Shown one piece after another: positions 17,061 to 24,703 of a stretch of 64,000 nt of DNA. Origin of the DNA: Bacteroidaceae bacterium (lineage in GTDB: Bacteria; Bacteroidota; Bacteroidia; Bacteroidales; Bacteroidaceae); contig JAFTXN010000007.1 of the NCBI GenBank assembly GCA_017461605.1, positions 62,001 through 126,000 on the forward strand, in the 5' to 3' direction. A program made the translations under genes and the position numbers. Under the pieces are notes generated by a model. It was not told the DNA's origin and did no database searches. It saw only the letters and a program-made list of their open reading frames with translations. Within the stretch, counting starts at the first letter, position 1. Every line of letters begins with the position of its first letter.

Positions 17061-19793
17061 TTAACGGCCGATAAACATTTTCTTGCCACCCACGATGTAG
17101 ATGCCGCGCGGGAGCTTCTGCTTGCTCTGAGTTGCCACCTTTGTGCCGGCGAGTGTGAACACCTCGGAAGTGCTTGTGGAAACTGCTGTTGAGATGATGG
17201 ATGTAATTGCAGAGGCAATGTCGGGATCGGAGGCTACGTTGGGATTTTCGCGCAACTGCCATGCAGCTCCGGCATCATCGTTCTGCCATATTCCGATGGG
17301 CCCGTCCGACATCTGTGGTGCAGCACACATGTAGTCGCGTGCTTCGCCGGTGGCGCTGAAAGCCATGCAGCCGTTTTCCAACTCTACAACCGTGAGAGGC
17401 ACTGCTTCGTCTGTGAAGCGGCAAGGGGCCGTGGTGCCTCCACCTGCTGAATAGCCGGGTGTGGTGAGGTACTTGCCGGCTCCCATGTTGTAGAGATACA
17501 CTTTGTCTTCGTAGGGAATAACCATCCAACTGCTTCCGGCATCGGTGATGGCGAGTTCGGACGCGTACGAGTTGTTTGCCAACGGATGATTATCGTCGCC
17601 TATCATTTCGGCCGACCATACCTTGGATTCGGAGGCCGATGCATTGTAAATGGCATAGGCGGTGAAGGTTTCGTTGTAGAGCACATAGGTCTTTTCGATA
17701 CTGATTTCGTCGAGCGAAGTCACGACAGCGCCCAGTGGTTCGGGCAGCGGACCTACCAAAGATTCCACGATGTCGATGTCTGCTTCGTGGAACGGATTTT
17801 CTATCAACTGCCATGCCGAGCCGGCGTCTGAACTGTCCCAACTGGAAACCGGAGTGGAAAGTTGCGGAGACACGCAGATATAGTCTCTTTCCGATCCGCT
17901 GGCTGTGAAAGCATAGTTGTCGTTACCCAGCTCGACAGCTGTAAGTGCCACAGGCTCTTCAGAGAAATAGCTTGCATTGCTCCCTGTATCGATACCGGGG
18001 GAGGAGAGATAGCGTTGCGCTCCCAGGTTGTAGAGATAGTATTTGTCATCTTTTTTCATCAGCATCCATGCACTTCCGGCTTGGGCTACATTCACCGGTT
18101 CTGAATAGGTTTTTGAGCTGACGGCATGTGTGTCATCACCGGTCATACCGGCAGTCCAGAGGTTGGTGTCGGAGTATGTGTCGTTATGGATGGCGTAGGT
18201 GGTGAAGTGCTCGTTGTAGAGCACATAGGTTTTTCGCATATCGACATCCTTGAGCGAAGAGATTTTGTTACCCAGGTCTGCCACAGATGGCAGAGGGTCT
18301 TTGCCCGTCAATTCGCGCACTACGTCGGAATCAGCCTTGATGTTAGGATTCTCTATCAGTTGCCATGCTGCACCTGCATCAGAGCTCTCCCAGTTGGATA
18401 CGGGTATAGGCAGTTGCGGAGACACGCAGATGTAATCCTTCTCCGCTCCGCTGGCAGTGAAAGCAAAGTTGCCATTGCCCAAATCTACCATGGTGAGTGC
18501 TACAGGGCTTTCAGAGAAGTAGCTTGCCTCACTGTGAGTGTCGGCACCGGGAGAAGAGAGATAGCGCTGCGCCTCCATGTTGTAGAGATAGTATTTACCC
18601 TCGTGAGCAATCACCATCCAACTGCTACCGGGCGAAGTGATGTCCACCGGCTCTGTATAGGTGCTCGAACTCACAGCGTGTGTGTCATCACCGGTCATGC
18701 CTGCAGTCCACAAAGCAGTCTCTGAATGCTTGTCGTTGTAGATGGCATAAGTGGTGAAGTGCGCGTTGTAGAGCAGATACGTTTTAAGCATGCTGATTTC
18801 GGCCGGTGACGAAACTTTGTCGCCAACCGACGAACTTGAGGAGGTGCCACCTGCTGCAAATCGTATAGTGTAGACCGTTTGATTCGCGTTGTTGACGCTA
18901 TAGTCGTTGCCTTTCACTGTGATGGTCAGCAGACCGGTTTCGGCATCATAGGTGTGTTCGGCCGTAGCTCCGGCGCCTTTAACGGTATAAGAGAGCTTGG
19001 AATTTTCGAATGCTGTGGTAGAAAGATCGTAACTTGTTTTACTCTCGCTAAAACCGATGTTGGCTCCCTGATAACTGAGGGATGACAGCGTATTGTAGTA
19101 GACAAAATGGATTTCGTCGATTTGCAAATAATCGCCGCTACTTCCTCCTGCGGTGGGGTTGGTGGTCACAGAAGCAAGGAGATACTGCACGGAGGTCTGC
19201 GCCTTGTCATAAGAAAATTTACCTTCGTATTTCACCCAATCGCTTGAAGCGGGAATGGCTACAGAAGCCTTACCGATGCGGTTGCCGGCTTGCTCGCTGA
19301 TTTCGGGGTCACGATAGTCGCAGTCATCATGCAAGATGAATTGTGCCCGACCATTGGGACTTCCGCCGGAAGAGAATTTGGCATAGAACGTAACGGCATC
19401 CGGACGACCTGCGAAGCGTAAAGAATGTGTGGCATCGCTTCTGCGCGTGAAGTTGTAGTTGGCAGAGTTGGCCGGACTCATGTTTCCCATGTTGATGACG
19501 CCCGTAGTGAGGTTGCCATTGGCCTTCTGTCCCAAAATAGACTTAGAATAAATCTGCACGGCGTATTTCGAACCATTCGCACCGGGTGAATAGCTTGAAG
19601 CCTGCGGCGAGTTGCCCTTGAAGTTCGACAAAGAGCCGGTGGCCGAAGCAAATGAGTTCCATCCGTTGCCGGGTTCGTTGCCTGAAGTGTATTGCTCAAA
19701 GCCAGGGTCAGCGAACTGATAAATACCTTCTTGGGCAAAAGTCAGGCCCGTAGAGGCCAGAGAGAGGCAAGTGGCGAGGAGAATTTTTTTCAT
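17061..19793 (-). CDS. Large secreted protein: PCMD-like domain plus three repeated modules
   Basis: 910 residues with a signal peptide (MKKILLATCLSLASTGLTFA). About 25-235 resembles the Bacteroidota PCMD (putative carbohydrate metabolism) domain, starting FADPGFEQYTSGNEPGNGW. About 235-320 looks like an Ig-type domain. Three modules of about 160 residues follow (roughly 330-490, 505-670, 685-850). Each has KTYVLYNEHFTTYAIYN, GSSWMVI, KYYLYNMGAQRYLSSPG and DAGAAWQLIENP. The end (about 870-910, LPRGIYIVGGKKMFIGR) resembles C-terminal sorting tails of Prevotella secreted proteins. It is probably surface-exposed or released. The function is unknown; glycan binding by the modules is inference. 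The gene is monocistronic, with a terminator on each side. Confidence 0.8.
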   Translation of the reverse strand: MKKILLATCLSLASTGLTFAQEGIYQFADPGFEQYTSGNEPGNGWNSFASATGSLSNFKGNSPQASSYSPGANGSKYAVQIYSKSILGQKANGNLTTGVINMGNMSPANSANYNFTRRSDATHSLRFAGRPDAVTFYAKFSSGGSPNGRAQFILHDDCDYRDPEISEQAGNRIGKASVAIPASSDWVKYEGKFSYDKAQTSVQYLLASVTTNPTAGGSSGDYLQIDEIHFVYYNTLSSLSYQGANIGFSESKTSYDLSTTAFENSKLSYTVKGAGATAEHTYDAETGLLTITVKGNDYSVNNANQTVYTIRFAAGGTSSSSSVGDKVSSPAEISMLKTYLLYNAHFTTYAIYNDKHSETALWTAGMTGDDTHAVSSSTYTEPVDITSPGSSWMVIAHEGKYYLYNMEAQRYLSSPGADTHSEASYFSESPVALTMVDLGNGNFAFTASGAEKDYICVSPQLPIPVSNWESSDAGAAWQLIENPNIKADSDVVRELTGKDPLPSVADLGNKISSLKDVDMRKTYVLYNEHFTTYAIHNDTYSDTNLWTAGMTGDDTHAVSSKTYSEPVNVAQAGSAWMLMKKDDKYYLYNLGAQRYLSSPGIDTGSNASYFSEEPVALTAVELGNDNYAFTASGSERDYICVSPQLSTPVSSWDSSDAGSAWQLIENPFHEADIDIVESLVGPLPEPLGAVVTSLDEISIEKTYVLYNETFTAYAIYNASASESKVWSAEMIGDDNHPLANNSYASELAITDAGSSWMVIPYEDKVYLYNMGAGKYLTTPGYSAGGGTTAPCRFTDEAVPLTVVELENGCMAFSATGEARDYMCAAPQMSDGPIGIWQNDDAGAAWQLRENPNVASDPDIASAITSIISTAVSTSTSEVFTLAGTKVATQSKQKLPRGIYIVGGKKMFIGR

Positions 19794-19881
19794 TGTTTGA
19801 TAAATGTTTCAATGAATGAATGTATGGGGGAAAATCGTATGGTGAATTTTGCAGAAGCGATGTGTCCTTTTCGGAAACAAA

Positions 19882-19923
19882 CAAAAAACTTAGGGTAAGC
19901 ACCATTCACTTACCCTAAGTTCT
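19882..19923 (-). terminator. Terminator of rpsA
   Basis: Arms ACTTAGGGTAAG and CTTACCCTAAGT, then a minus-strand T-rich tract (TTTTTTGTTTG). It separates rpsA from the secreted-protein gene. Confidence 0.85.
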
Positions 19924-19985
19924 TATAAAGTTACACTCAGACGTATTGTCGTCATTGTTGTGTCGTGTTCAAATGTGAGGATTGA

Positions 19986-21776
19986 TTACTCACCCTTTTC
20001 CATCTTGGCCTTCAGAGCAGCCAAAGCGTCGATGTCGCCGAGGCTGGTAGAAGCGGCCTGATTCTGGATAGCGGGAGTTTCCTCCTTCTTGGTTGCACGC
20101 TTAGCGGCAGCGGCAGCCTTCTTCTCGGCACGAGCTTCGGCACGCTGAACATCTTCGAATGTGCGGCTGTGGCTCAGGATGATACGCTTGCTGTCCTTGT
20201 TGAACTCAATTACCTTGAATTCCAACTTTTCGTTGAGCTGTGCGTGGCTTCCGTCTTCCTTCACGAGGTGCTTGGGAGTGGCGAAACCTTCAACACCATA
20301 CTGGAGCTGAACTACGGCACCCTTGTCGAGAAGTTCGATGATAGTACCTTCGTGGATGCTGCCTTCAGTGAAAGTAGTTTCGAATACATCCCAAGGATTT
20401 TCTTCGAGCTGCTTGTGACCGAGGCTCAGGCGGCGGTTGTCCTTGTCTATCTCGAGAACTACAACTTCAACGCTTGCGCCAATCTGTGTGAACTCAGACG
20501 GATGCTTGATCTTCTTGGTCCAAGAGAGGTCAGAGATGTGGATGAGACCATCAACGCCTTCTTCCAACTCTACGAACACACCGAAGTTGGTGAAGTTGCG
20601 TACACGAGCTGTGTGCTTGGAGTTAACGGGATACTTTTCCTCGATATCCTTCCAAGGATCCTCTTTGAGCTGCTTGATGCCGAGAGACATTTTGCGCTCA
20701 GTGCGGTCGAGCGTGAGGATAACGGCTTCCACTTCGTCGCCAACCTTGAGGAAATCCTGTGCGCTGCGGAGGTGCTGGCTCCAGCTCATTTCGCTGACGT
20801 GGATAAGGCCTTCAACACCGGCAGCAATCTCTACGAATGCACCGTAGTCGGCCATAACAACAACCTTACCGGTTACCTTGTCGCCTACCTTGAGCTCTGC
20901 ATCGAGAGCATCCCAAGGATGGGGAGTGAGCTGCTTCAGACCGAGAGCGATGCGCTTCTTCTCTTCATCGAAGTCGAGGATAACGACGTTCAGCTTCTGA
21001 TCGAGCTCAACGATTTCGTGCGGATCGTTCACGCGGCCCCAAGAGAGGTCTGTGATGTGGATGAGTCCGTCTACGCCACCGAGGTCGATAAATACGCCGT
21101 ATGTAGTGATATTCTTGACGGTTCCTTCAAGAACTTGTCCTTTCTCAAGCTTGGAGATGATTTCCTGCTTCTGTGCTTCGAGCTCGGCCTCGATGAGAGC
21201 CTTGTGCGAAACAACCACGTTCTTGTACTCCTGGTTGATTTTAACAACCTGGAATTCCATGGTCTTACCAACGAATACGTCGTAGTCGCGGATGGGCTTC
21301 ACGTCAATCTGTGAGCCGGGCAAGAAGGCTTCAATACCGAATACATCTACAATCATACCACCCTTAGTGCGGCACTTGATGTATCCCTTGATGATCTCCT
21401 TGTTTTCGAGAGCCTGGTTCACACGCTCCCATGACTTGCTTGCGCGAGCCTTTTTGTGAGAAAGAACCAGCTGTCCCTTCTTGTCTTCCTGGTTTTCGAT
21501 GTACACTTCTACAGTGTCGCCAACCTGAAGTTCGGGATTGTAACGGAATTCGTTAATGGGGATGATACCGTCGCTCTTGTAGCCGATATTGACAACAACT
21601 TCTCTCTTGTTGATGGCGATAACTGTACCATCAACCACTTCGTGTTCGTTCACGCGGTTGAGTGTTTCGTCATAGGCCTTCTGCAAATCAGACTGGCCTT
21701 CAGCGGCAACTGCATCGTTTTCGAATGCGTCCCAATCGAAATCGGACAGCGGTGCAATGTTCTTTAAATTCTCCAT
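19986..21776 (-). CDS. rpsA: 30S ribosomal protein S1
   Basis: mRNA-binding protein that unwinds and docks messages on the small subunit. The 596 residues contain six S1 (OB-fold) repeats. Successive repeats show DGIIPINEF, GGMIVDVFGIEAFLPGSQID, GVFIDLGGVDGLIHITDLSW, GAFVEIAAGVEGLIHVSEMSW and GVFVELEEGVDGLIHISDLSW. A Lys/Ala-rich C-terminal tail follows. S1 matters for initiation in organisms like this one that lack Shine-Dalgarno pairing. A TATCTTTG box lies upstream at 21838-21845 and a terminator follows. Confidence 0.96.
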   Translation of the reverse strand: MENLKNIAPLSDFDWDAFENDAVAAEGQSDLQKAYDETLNRVNEHEVVDGTVIAINKREVVVNIGYKSDGIIPINEFRYNPELQVGDTVEVYIENQEDKKGQLVLSHKKARASKSWERVNQALENKEIIKGYIKCRTKGGMIVDVFGIEAFLPGSQIDVKPIRDYDVFVGKTMEFQVVKINQEYKNVVVSHKALIEAELEAQKQEIISKLEKGQVLEGTVKNITTYGVFIDLGGVDGLIHITDLSWGRVNDPHEIVELDQKLNVVILDFDEEKKRIALGLKQLTPHPWDALDAELKVGDKVTGKVVVMADYGAFVEIAAGVEGLIHVSEMSWSQHLRSAQDFLKVGDEVEAVILTLDRTERKMSLGIKQLKEDPWKDIEEKYPVNSKHTARVRNFTNFGVFVELEEGVDGLIHISDLSWTKKIKHPSEFTQIGASVEVVVLEIDKDNRRLSLGHKQLEENPWDVFETTFTEGSIHEGTIIELLDKGAVVQLQYGVEGFATPKHLVKEDGSHAQLNEKLEFKVIEFNKDSKRIILSHSRTFEDVQRAEARAEKKAAAAAKRATKKEETPAIQNQAASTSLGDIDALAALKAKMEKGE

Positions 21777-21837
21777 TGAGTTTAATGAAAAGTTTTAATT
21801 AATAATGTTGGACTTTATGTTGTTTGAAAAAACGTTG

Positions 21838-21867
21838 CAAAGATACTCCCAAAATTATTATTGACAA
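21838..21867 (-). promoter_or_regulatory. Promoter of rpsA
   Basis: TTG (21865-21867), a 19-bp spacer, then TATCTTTG (21838-21845) on the minus strand; leader about 55 nt. Confidence 0.7.
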
Positions 21868-22004
21868 TGTTTTAGAGCAGAAAAAGTGCTCCAAAACGCC
21901 TTGCAGGCTGTTAAATTTTCTTTTCTGCGATGTTTATGTGGCTAAATGCCGGATGGAGAACTGAAAATCTGAGACTTTTCGTTCTGTTCTTGAGACTCTT
22001 TCTG

Positions 22005-22012
22005 TATCTTTG
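22005..22012 (+). promoter_or_regulatory. -7 box of the small lipoprotein gene
   Basis: TATCTTTG. The ATG is at 22129, giving an unusually long leader of about 110 nt for this window. Confidence 0.65.
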
Positions 22013-22128
22013 CGCGGAGCGATTGCCACAAGGCAACTGCCGAAATACAAGTGTTGTCCTGAGATGAGTTCATGAGAACGACGGGACGATGGCTGCGGTA
22101 GTGCTAATTACACATTATATATAAATAT

Positions 22129-22617
22129 ATGAAAAAGTATTGGATGGGATTATTCCTGCTTTCTGCATCTTTGATGATGTCGTGTGGAGGAAATAAAACC
22201 GAAAAAGAAAGCAATGCTGACAGTATTGCTGTAAGTGAGGAAGCACAGGAGGTTCGAGACACGACCTTATATGGTGTTTCCGGGCAGTTTGGAATGAGTA
22301 CGTTTACTCTGATTACCGATGCCGGCGATACACTCCACGTTTCCCGCACCGGTGAAGACGGTATCGATGGCTTGGTGGCCGGAAGTTTGGAGGAAGGAAA
22401 GCGTTATGCCATGACGGTTCGCGAAAACGGCGAAACGATTGCCCGACTCATCAACCTCTCACAGCTGGAAGGGATTACCAAGGAGTATAAAATCTGCAAT
22501 GCTCGTCTGATATTGCAGAATGAGGGAAAAGCAGATACCGTTGAGGTGCTGAAACTTACGGATACGGAACTGGTGGCCGAAGGTGCAGAGGGTAAACGTT
22601 ACGAACTGAAGAAGTAA
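22129..22617 (+). CDS. Small lipoprotein of unknown function
   Basis: 162 residues with a signal peptide and lipobox (FLLSASLMMSCGG, Cys at about 19), an acidic Ser/Glu/Asp linker, and a beta-rich domain with two similar halves. The first half reads FTLITDAGDTLHVSRTGEDG and the second ICNARLILQNEGKADTVEVL. I do not recognise the family confidently. It has its own promoter and terminator and so is monocistronic. It probably sits in the outer or inner membrane facing the periplasm. Confidence 0.75.
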   Translation: MKKYWMGLFLLSASLMMSCGGNKTEKESNADSIAVSEEAQEVRDTTLYGVSGQFGMSTFTLITDAGDTLHVSRTGEDGIDGLVAGSLEEGKRYAMTVRENGETIARLINLSQLEGITKEYKICNARLILQNEGKADTVEVLKLTDTELVAEGAEGKRYELKK

Positions 22618-22642
22618 GACGTATCGTCATATTATAAAAATA

Positions 22643-22690
22643 CGCAAGCGAGTATGGAATGAGAATTCCGTATTCGCTTGTTTATTTTTG
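22643..22690 (+). terminator. Terminator of the small lipoprotein gene
   Basis: Arms CAAGCGAGTATGGAAT and ATTCCGTATTCGCTTG around a 4-nt loop, then TTTATTTTT. Confidence 0.85.
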
Positions 22691-22731
22691 CCTTAACCAA
22701 ATTCTTCCCTGGGTTTCTCCAATTTTGGAAA

Positions 22732-22780
22732 TAAAAAAACGAATGTACGAGATAAGGGCCTATCTACGTACATTCGTTTA
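22732..22780 (-). terminator. Terminator of the GGGtGRT operon
   Basis: Arms AACGAATGTACG and CGTACATTCGTT with an inner AGATA/TATCT pairing. On the minus strand a T tract follows (plus-strand A run 22733-22739). Confidence 0.8.
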
Positions 22781-22799
22781 TGAATTTTGTTGCGTAATC

Positions 22800-23819
22800 T
22801 TACTTCTTGTTGAGTACGAGGTCAACGTTTACGGCACAAGCCACAGAGCAACCCACCATCGGGTTGTTACCGATGCCGAGGAAGCCCATCATTTCAACGT
22901 GGGCAGGAACAGAAGAAGAACCTGCGAACTGAGCGTCGCTGTGCATACGGCCCAAAGTGTCAGTCATACCATAAGAAGCAGGACCGGCAGCCATGTTATC
23001 GGGGTGCAAAGTACGACCTGTACCACCGCCTGATGCTACAGAGAAGTAAGGCTTGCCGGCGAGCACGCGTTCCTTCTTGTAAGTTCCGGCAACGGGATGC
23101 TGGAAGCGAGTGGGGTTGGTTGAGTTACCGGTGATAGAAACGTCAACGTCTTCCTTCCACAGGATAGAAACGCCTTCGCGAACGTCATCTGCGCCATAGC
23201 AGTTTACGGCAGCGCGAGGACCATTGCTGTAAGGAGTGCGAGCCACTTCCTTAAGTTCGCCTGTGAAATAGTCAAACTTAGTCTGCACGTAAGTAAAGCC
23301 ATTGATGCGGCTGATAATCATGGCAGCGTCCTTACCCAATCCGCAGAGGATGCAACGGAGCGGTTTGTCGGCAGGTCTTGACTTGTTGGCCATTTGTGCA
23401 ATTTTGATAGCACCTTCGGCAGCAGCGAAACTCTCGTGGCCGGCCAAGAAAGCAAAGCACTTGGTATCTTCAGAGAGAAGACGAGCAGCGAGTTGGCCGT
23501 GGCCGATACCCACCTTACGGTCATCGGCTACAGAACCGGGCACGCAGAAAGCCTGAAGGCCTTCTCCGATGTATTCAGCAGCTTCAACAGCATTCTTAGC
23601 TTTCTCTTTCAATGCGATTGCAGTACCTACTACGTAAGCCCACTTCGCATTTTCGAAGCAGATCATCTGAGTCTCTTCACAAGTCTGATAGGGGTCGAGA
23701 CCTGCCTCTTCGCAGATTTGGTTAGCTTCTTCGATGGATGAAATTCCGTGTGCGTTCAAGCAGGCAAGAATCTGCTTGATACGACGATCCTGACTTTCAA
23801 ATTTAACTTCACGTATCAT
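22800..23819 (-). CDS. GGGtGRT protein
   Basis: 339-residue cytoplasmic protein of the family named for the motif seen here, ASGGGTGRTLHPDNMAAGP (about residue 263). Other conserved-looking parts are GHGQLAARLLSEDTKCFAFLAGHESFAAAEGAIK near residues 110-140 (only sub-motifs are diagnostic) and a C-terminal GIGNNPMVGCSVACAVNV. The family is known in anaerobes and is typically encoded next to a NifU-like protein, as here (19 bp downstream of that gene). The biochemical role is undescribed to my knowledge; a link to Fe-S or metal handling is inferred from the pairing alone. Confidence 0.9.
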   Translation of the reverse strand: MIREVKFESQDRRIKQILACLNAHGISSIEEANQICEEAGLDPYQTCEETQMICFENAKWAYVVGTAIALKEKAKNAVEAAEYIGEGLQAFCVPGSVADDRKVGIGHGQLAARLLSEDTKCFAFLAGHESFAAAEGAIKIAQMANKSRPADKPLRCILCGLGKDAAMIISRINGFTYVQTKFDYFTGELKEVARTPYSNGPRAAVNCYGADDVREGVSILWKEDVDVSITGNSTNPTRFQHPVAGTYKKERVLAGKPYFSVASGGGTGRTLHPDNMAAGPASYGMTDTLGRMHSDAQFAGSSSVPAHVEMMGFLGIGNNPMVGCSVACAVNVDLVLNKK

Positions 23820-23838
23820 ATTCTTGTTCCTCCTTATA

Positions 23839-24540
23839 TTATTCGTGACGCGGGTCGATTGATTTCACTACGCCGTCTTCGGCTTTTGTGCGGCCGTATG
23901 TGCCGGTAACACTCTTGAGAGCTTCGTCTGCAGGAACACCCTTCTTGATGGCATCCATGAACTTGCCCATGTGAACAAATTCGTAACCGCAAACTTGGTC
24001 GTCCTTGTCGAGGAACATCTTAGTGATGTAGCCTTCGGTGAGTTGGAGGTAACGGCTTCCCTTAACCTTTGTACCATAGAGAGTGCCTGTCTGGCTGATG
24101 AGGCCCTTACCAAGGTCTTCGAGGCCGGCACCGATAACGAGTCCGCCTTCAGAGAAAGCCGACTGTGTGCGACCGTAAACAATCTGCAAGAAGAGTTCGC
24201 GCATAGCGGTGTTGATGGCATCGCAAACGAGGTCGGTATTCAACGCTTCGAGGATTGTCTTACCGGGGAGAATTTCACTGGCCATAGCAGCTGAGTGAGT
24301 CATACCGGAGCAACCGATTGTTTCTACCAAGCATTCTTCGATGATACCTTCCTTCACGTTGAGCGTAAGTTTGCAGGCGCCTTGTTGAGGAGCACACCAA
24401 CCCACACCGTGAGTCAGACCGGAGATGTCTTTAATTTCTTTGGCTTGTACCCACTTGCCTTCCTCGGGAATGGGAGCGGGACCATGGTTGGGGCCCTTGG
24501 CTACGCAACACATGTTCTGAACTTCGTGTGAATATTCCAT
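23839..24540 (-). CDS. NifU-like iron-sulfur scaffold protein
   Basis: 233 residues similar to the NifU/IscU N-terminal scaffold. Candidate cluster ligands are Cys49, Cys55, Cys70 and Cys77 (GWCAPQQGACKL, then EECLVETIGCSGMTHSAA), with a further Cys pair at 11-12. About residues 150-230 are an extra C-terminal region not found in IscU. It is upstream of the GGGtGRT gene by 19 bp and they surely form an operon. The promoter is the edge of an inverted repeat (TAACTTTG at 24587-24594), with a leader of about 40 nt. The partner desulfurase is not in the window. Confidence 0.85.
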   Translation of the reverse strand: MEYSHEVQNMCCVAKGPNHGPAPIPEEGKWVQAKEIKDISGLTHGVGWCAPQQGACKLTLNVKEGIIEECLVETIGCSGMTHSAAMASEILPGKTILEALNTDLVCDAINTAMRELFLQIVYGRTQSAFSEGGLVIGAGLEDLGKGLISQTGTLYGTKVKGSRYLQLTEGYITKMFLDKDDQVCGYEFVHMGKFMDAIKKGVPADEALKSVTGTYGRTKAEDGVVKSIDPRHE

Positions 24541-24586
24541 GTCGTTTATTAAAAAGTGAATATTAGGTGTAAATTTATTTTCGTAG

Positions 24587-24617
24587 CAAAGTTAGTGCAA
24601 GGCGAGTGCAAAACAAA
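24587..24617 (-). promoter_or_regulatory. Repeat-borne promoter of the NifU-GGGtGRT operon
   Basis: On the minus strand TTTG (24614-24617), exactly 19 bp, then TAACTTTG (24587-24594). It is formed by the outer edge of the inverted repeat at 24589-24664. Confidence 0.75.
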
Positions 24618-24664
24618 GCAAAAAGCCATTTTTTTGCTTTTTTTGCCGAGCCGCCGCCTAACTT
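24589..24664. repeat. Promoter-bearing inverted repeat (locus A)
   Basis: 76 bp with outer arms AAGTTAG and CTAACTT, subterminal GCAAGGCGAG and CCGAGCCGCCGCC, and an inner self-complementary AAAGCAAAAA/TTTTTTTGCTTT. A degenerate start of a second copy follows (AAGTGTGCAGGGCGAG, 24676-24691). It lies between the kinase-RapZ fusion and the NifU-like gene. Confidence 0.85.
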
Positions 24665-24703
24665 GCGCCTCGCGAAAGTGTGCAGGGCGAGTGTGTCCTG
24701 AAA

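Larger units (their letters stand above)
21777..22128. other. Gene-free divergent region between rpsA and a lipoprotein
   Basis: 352 bp holding the rpsA promoter (21838) and the lipoprotein promoter (22005), including the roughly 110-nt lipoprotein leader. No repeat family member or convincing small gene was seen. Confidence 0.6.
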
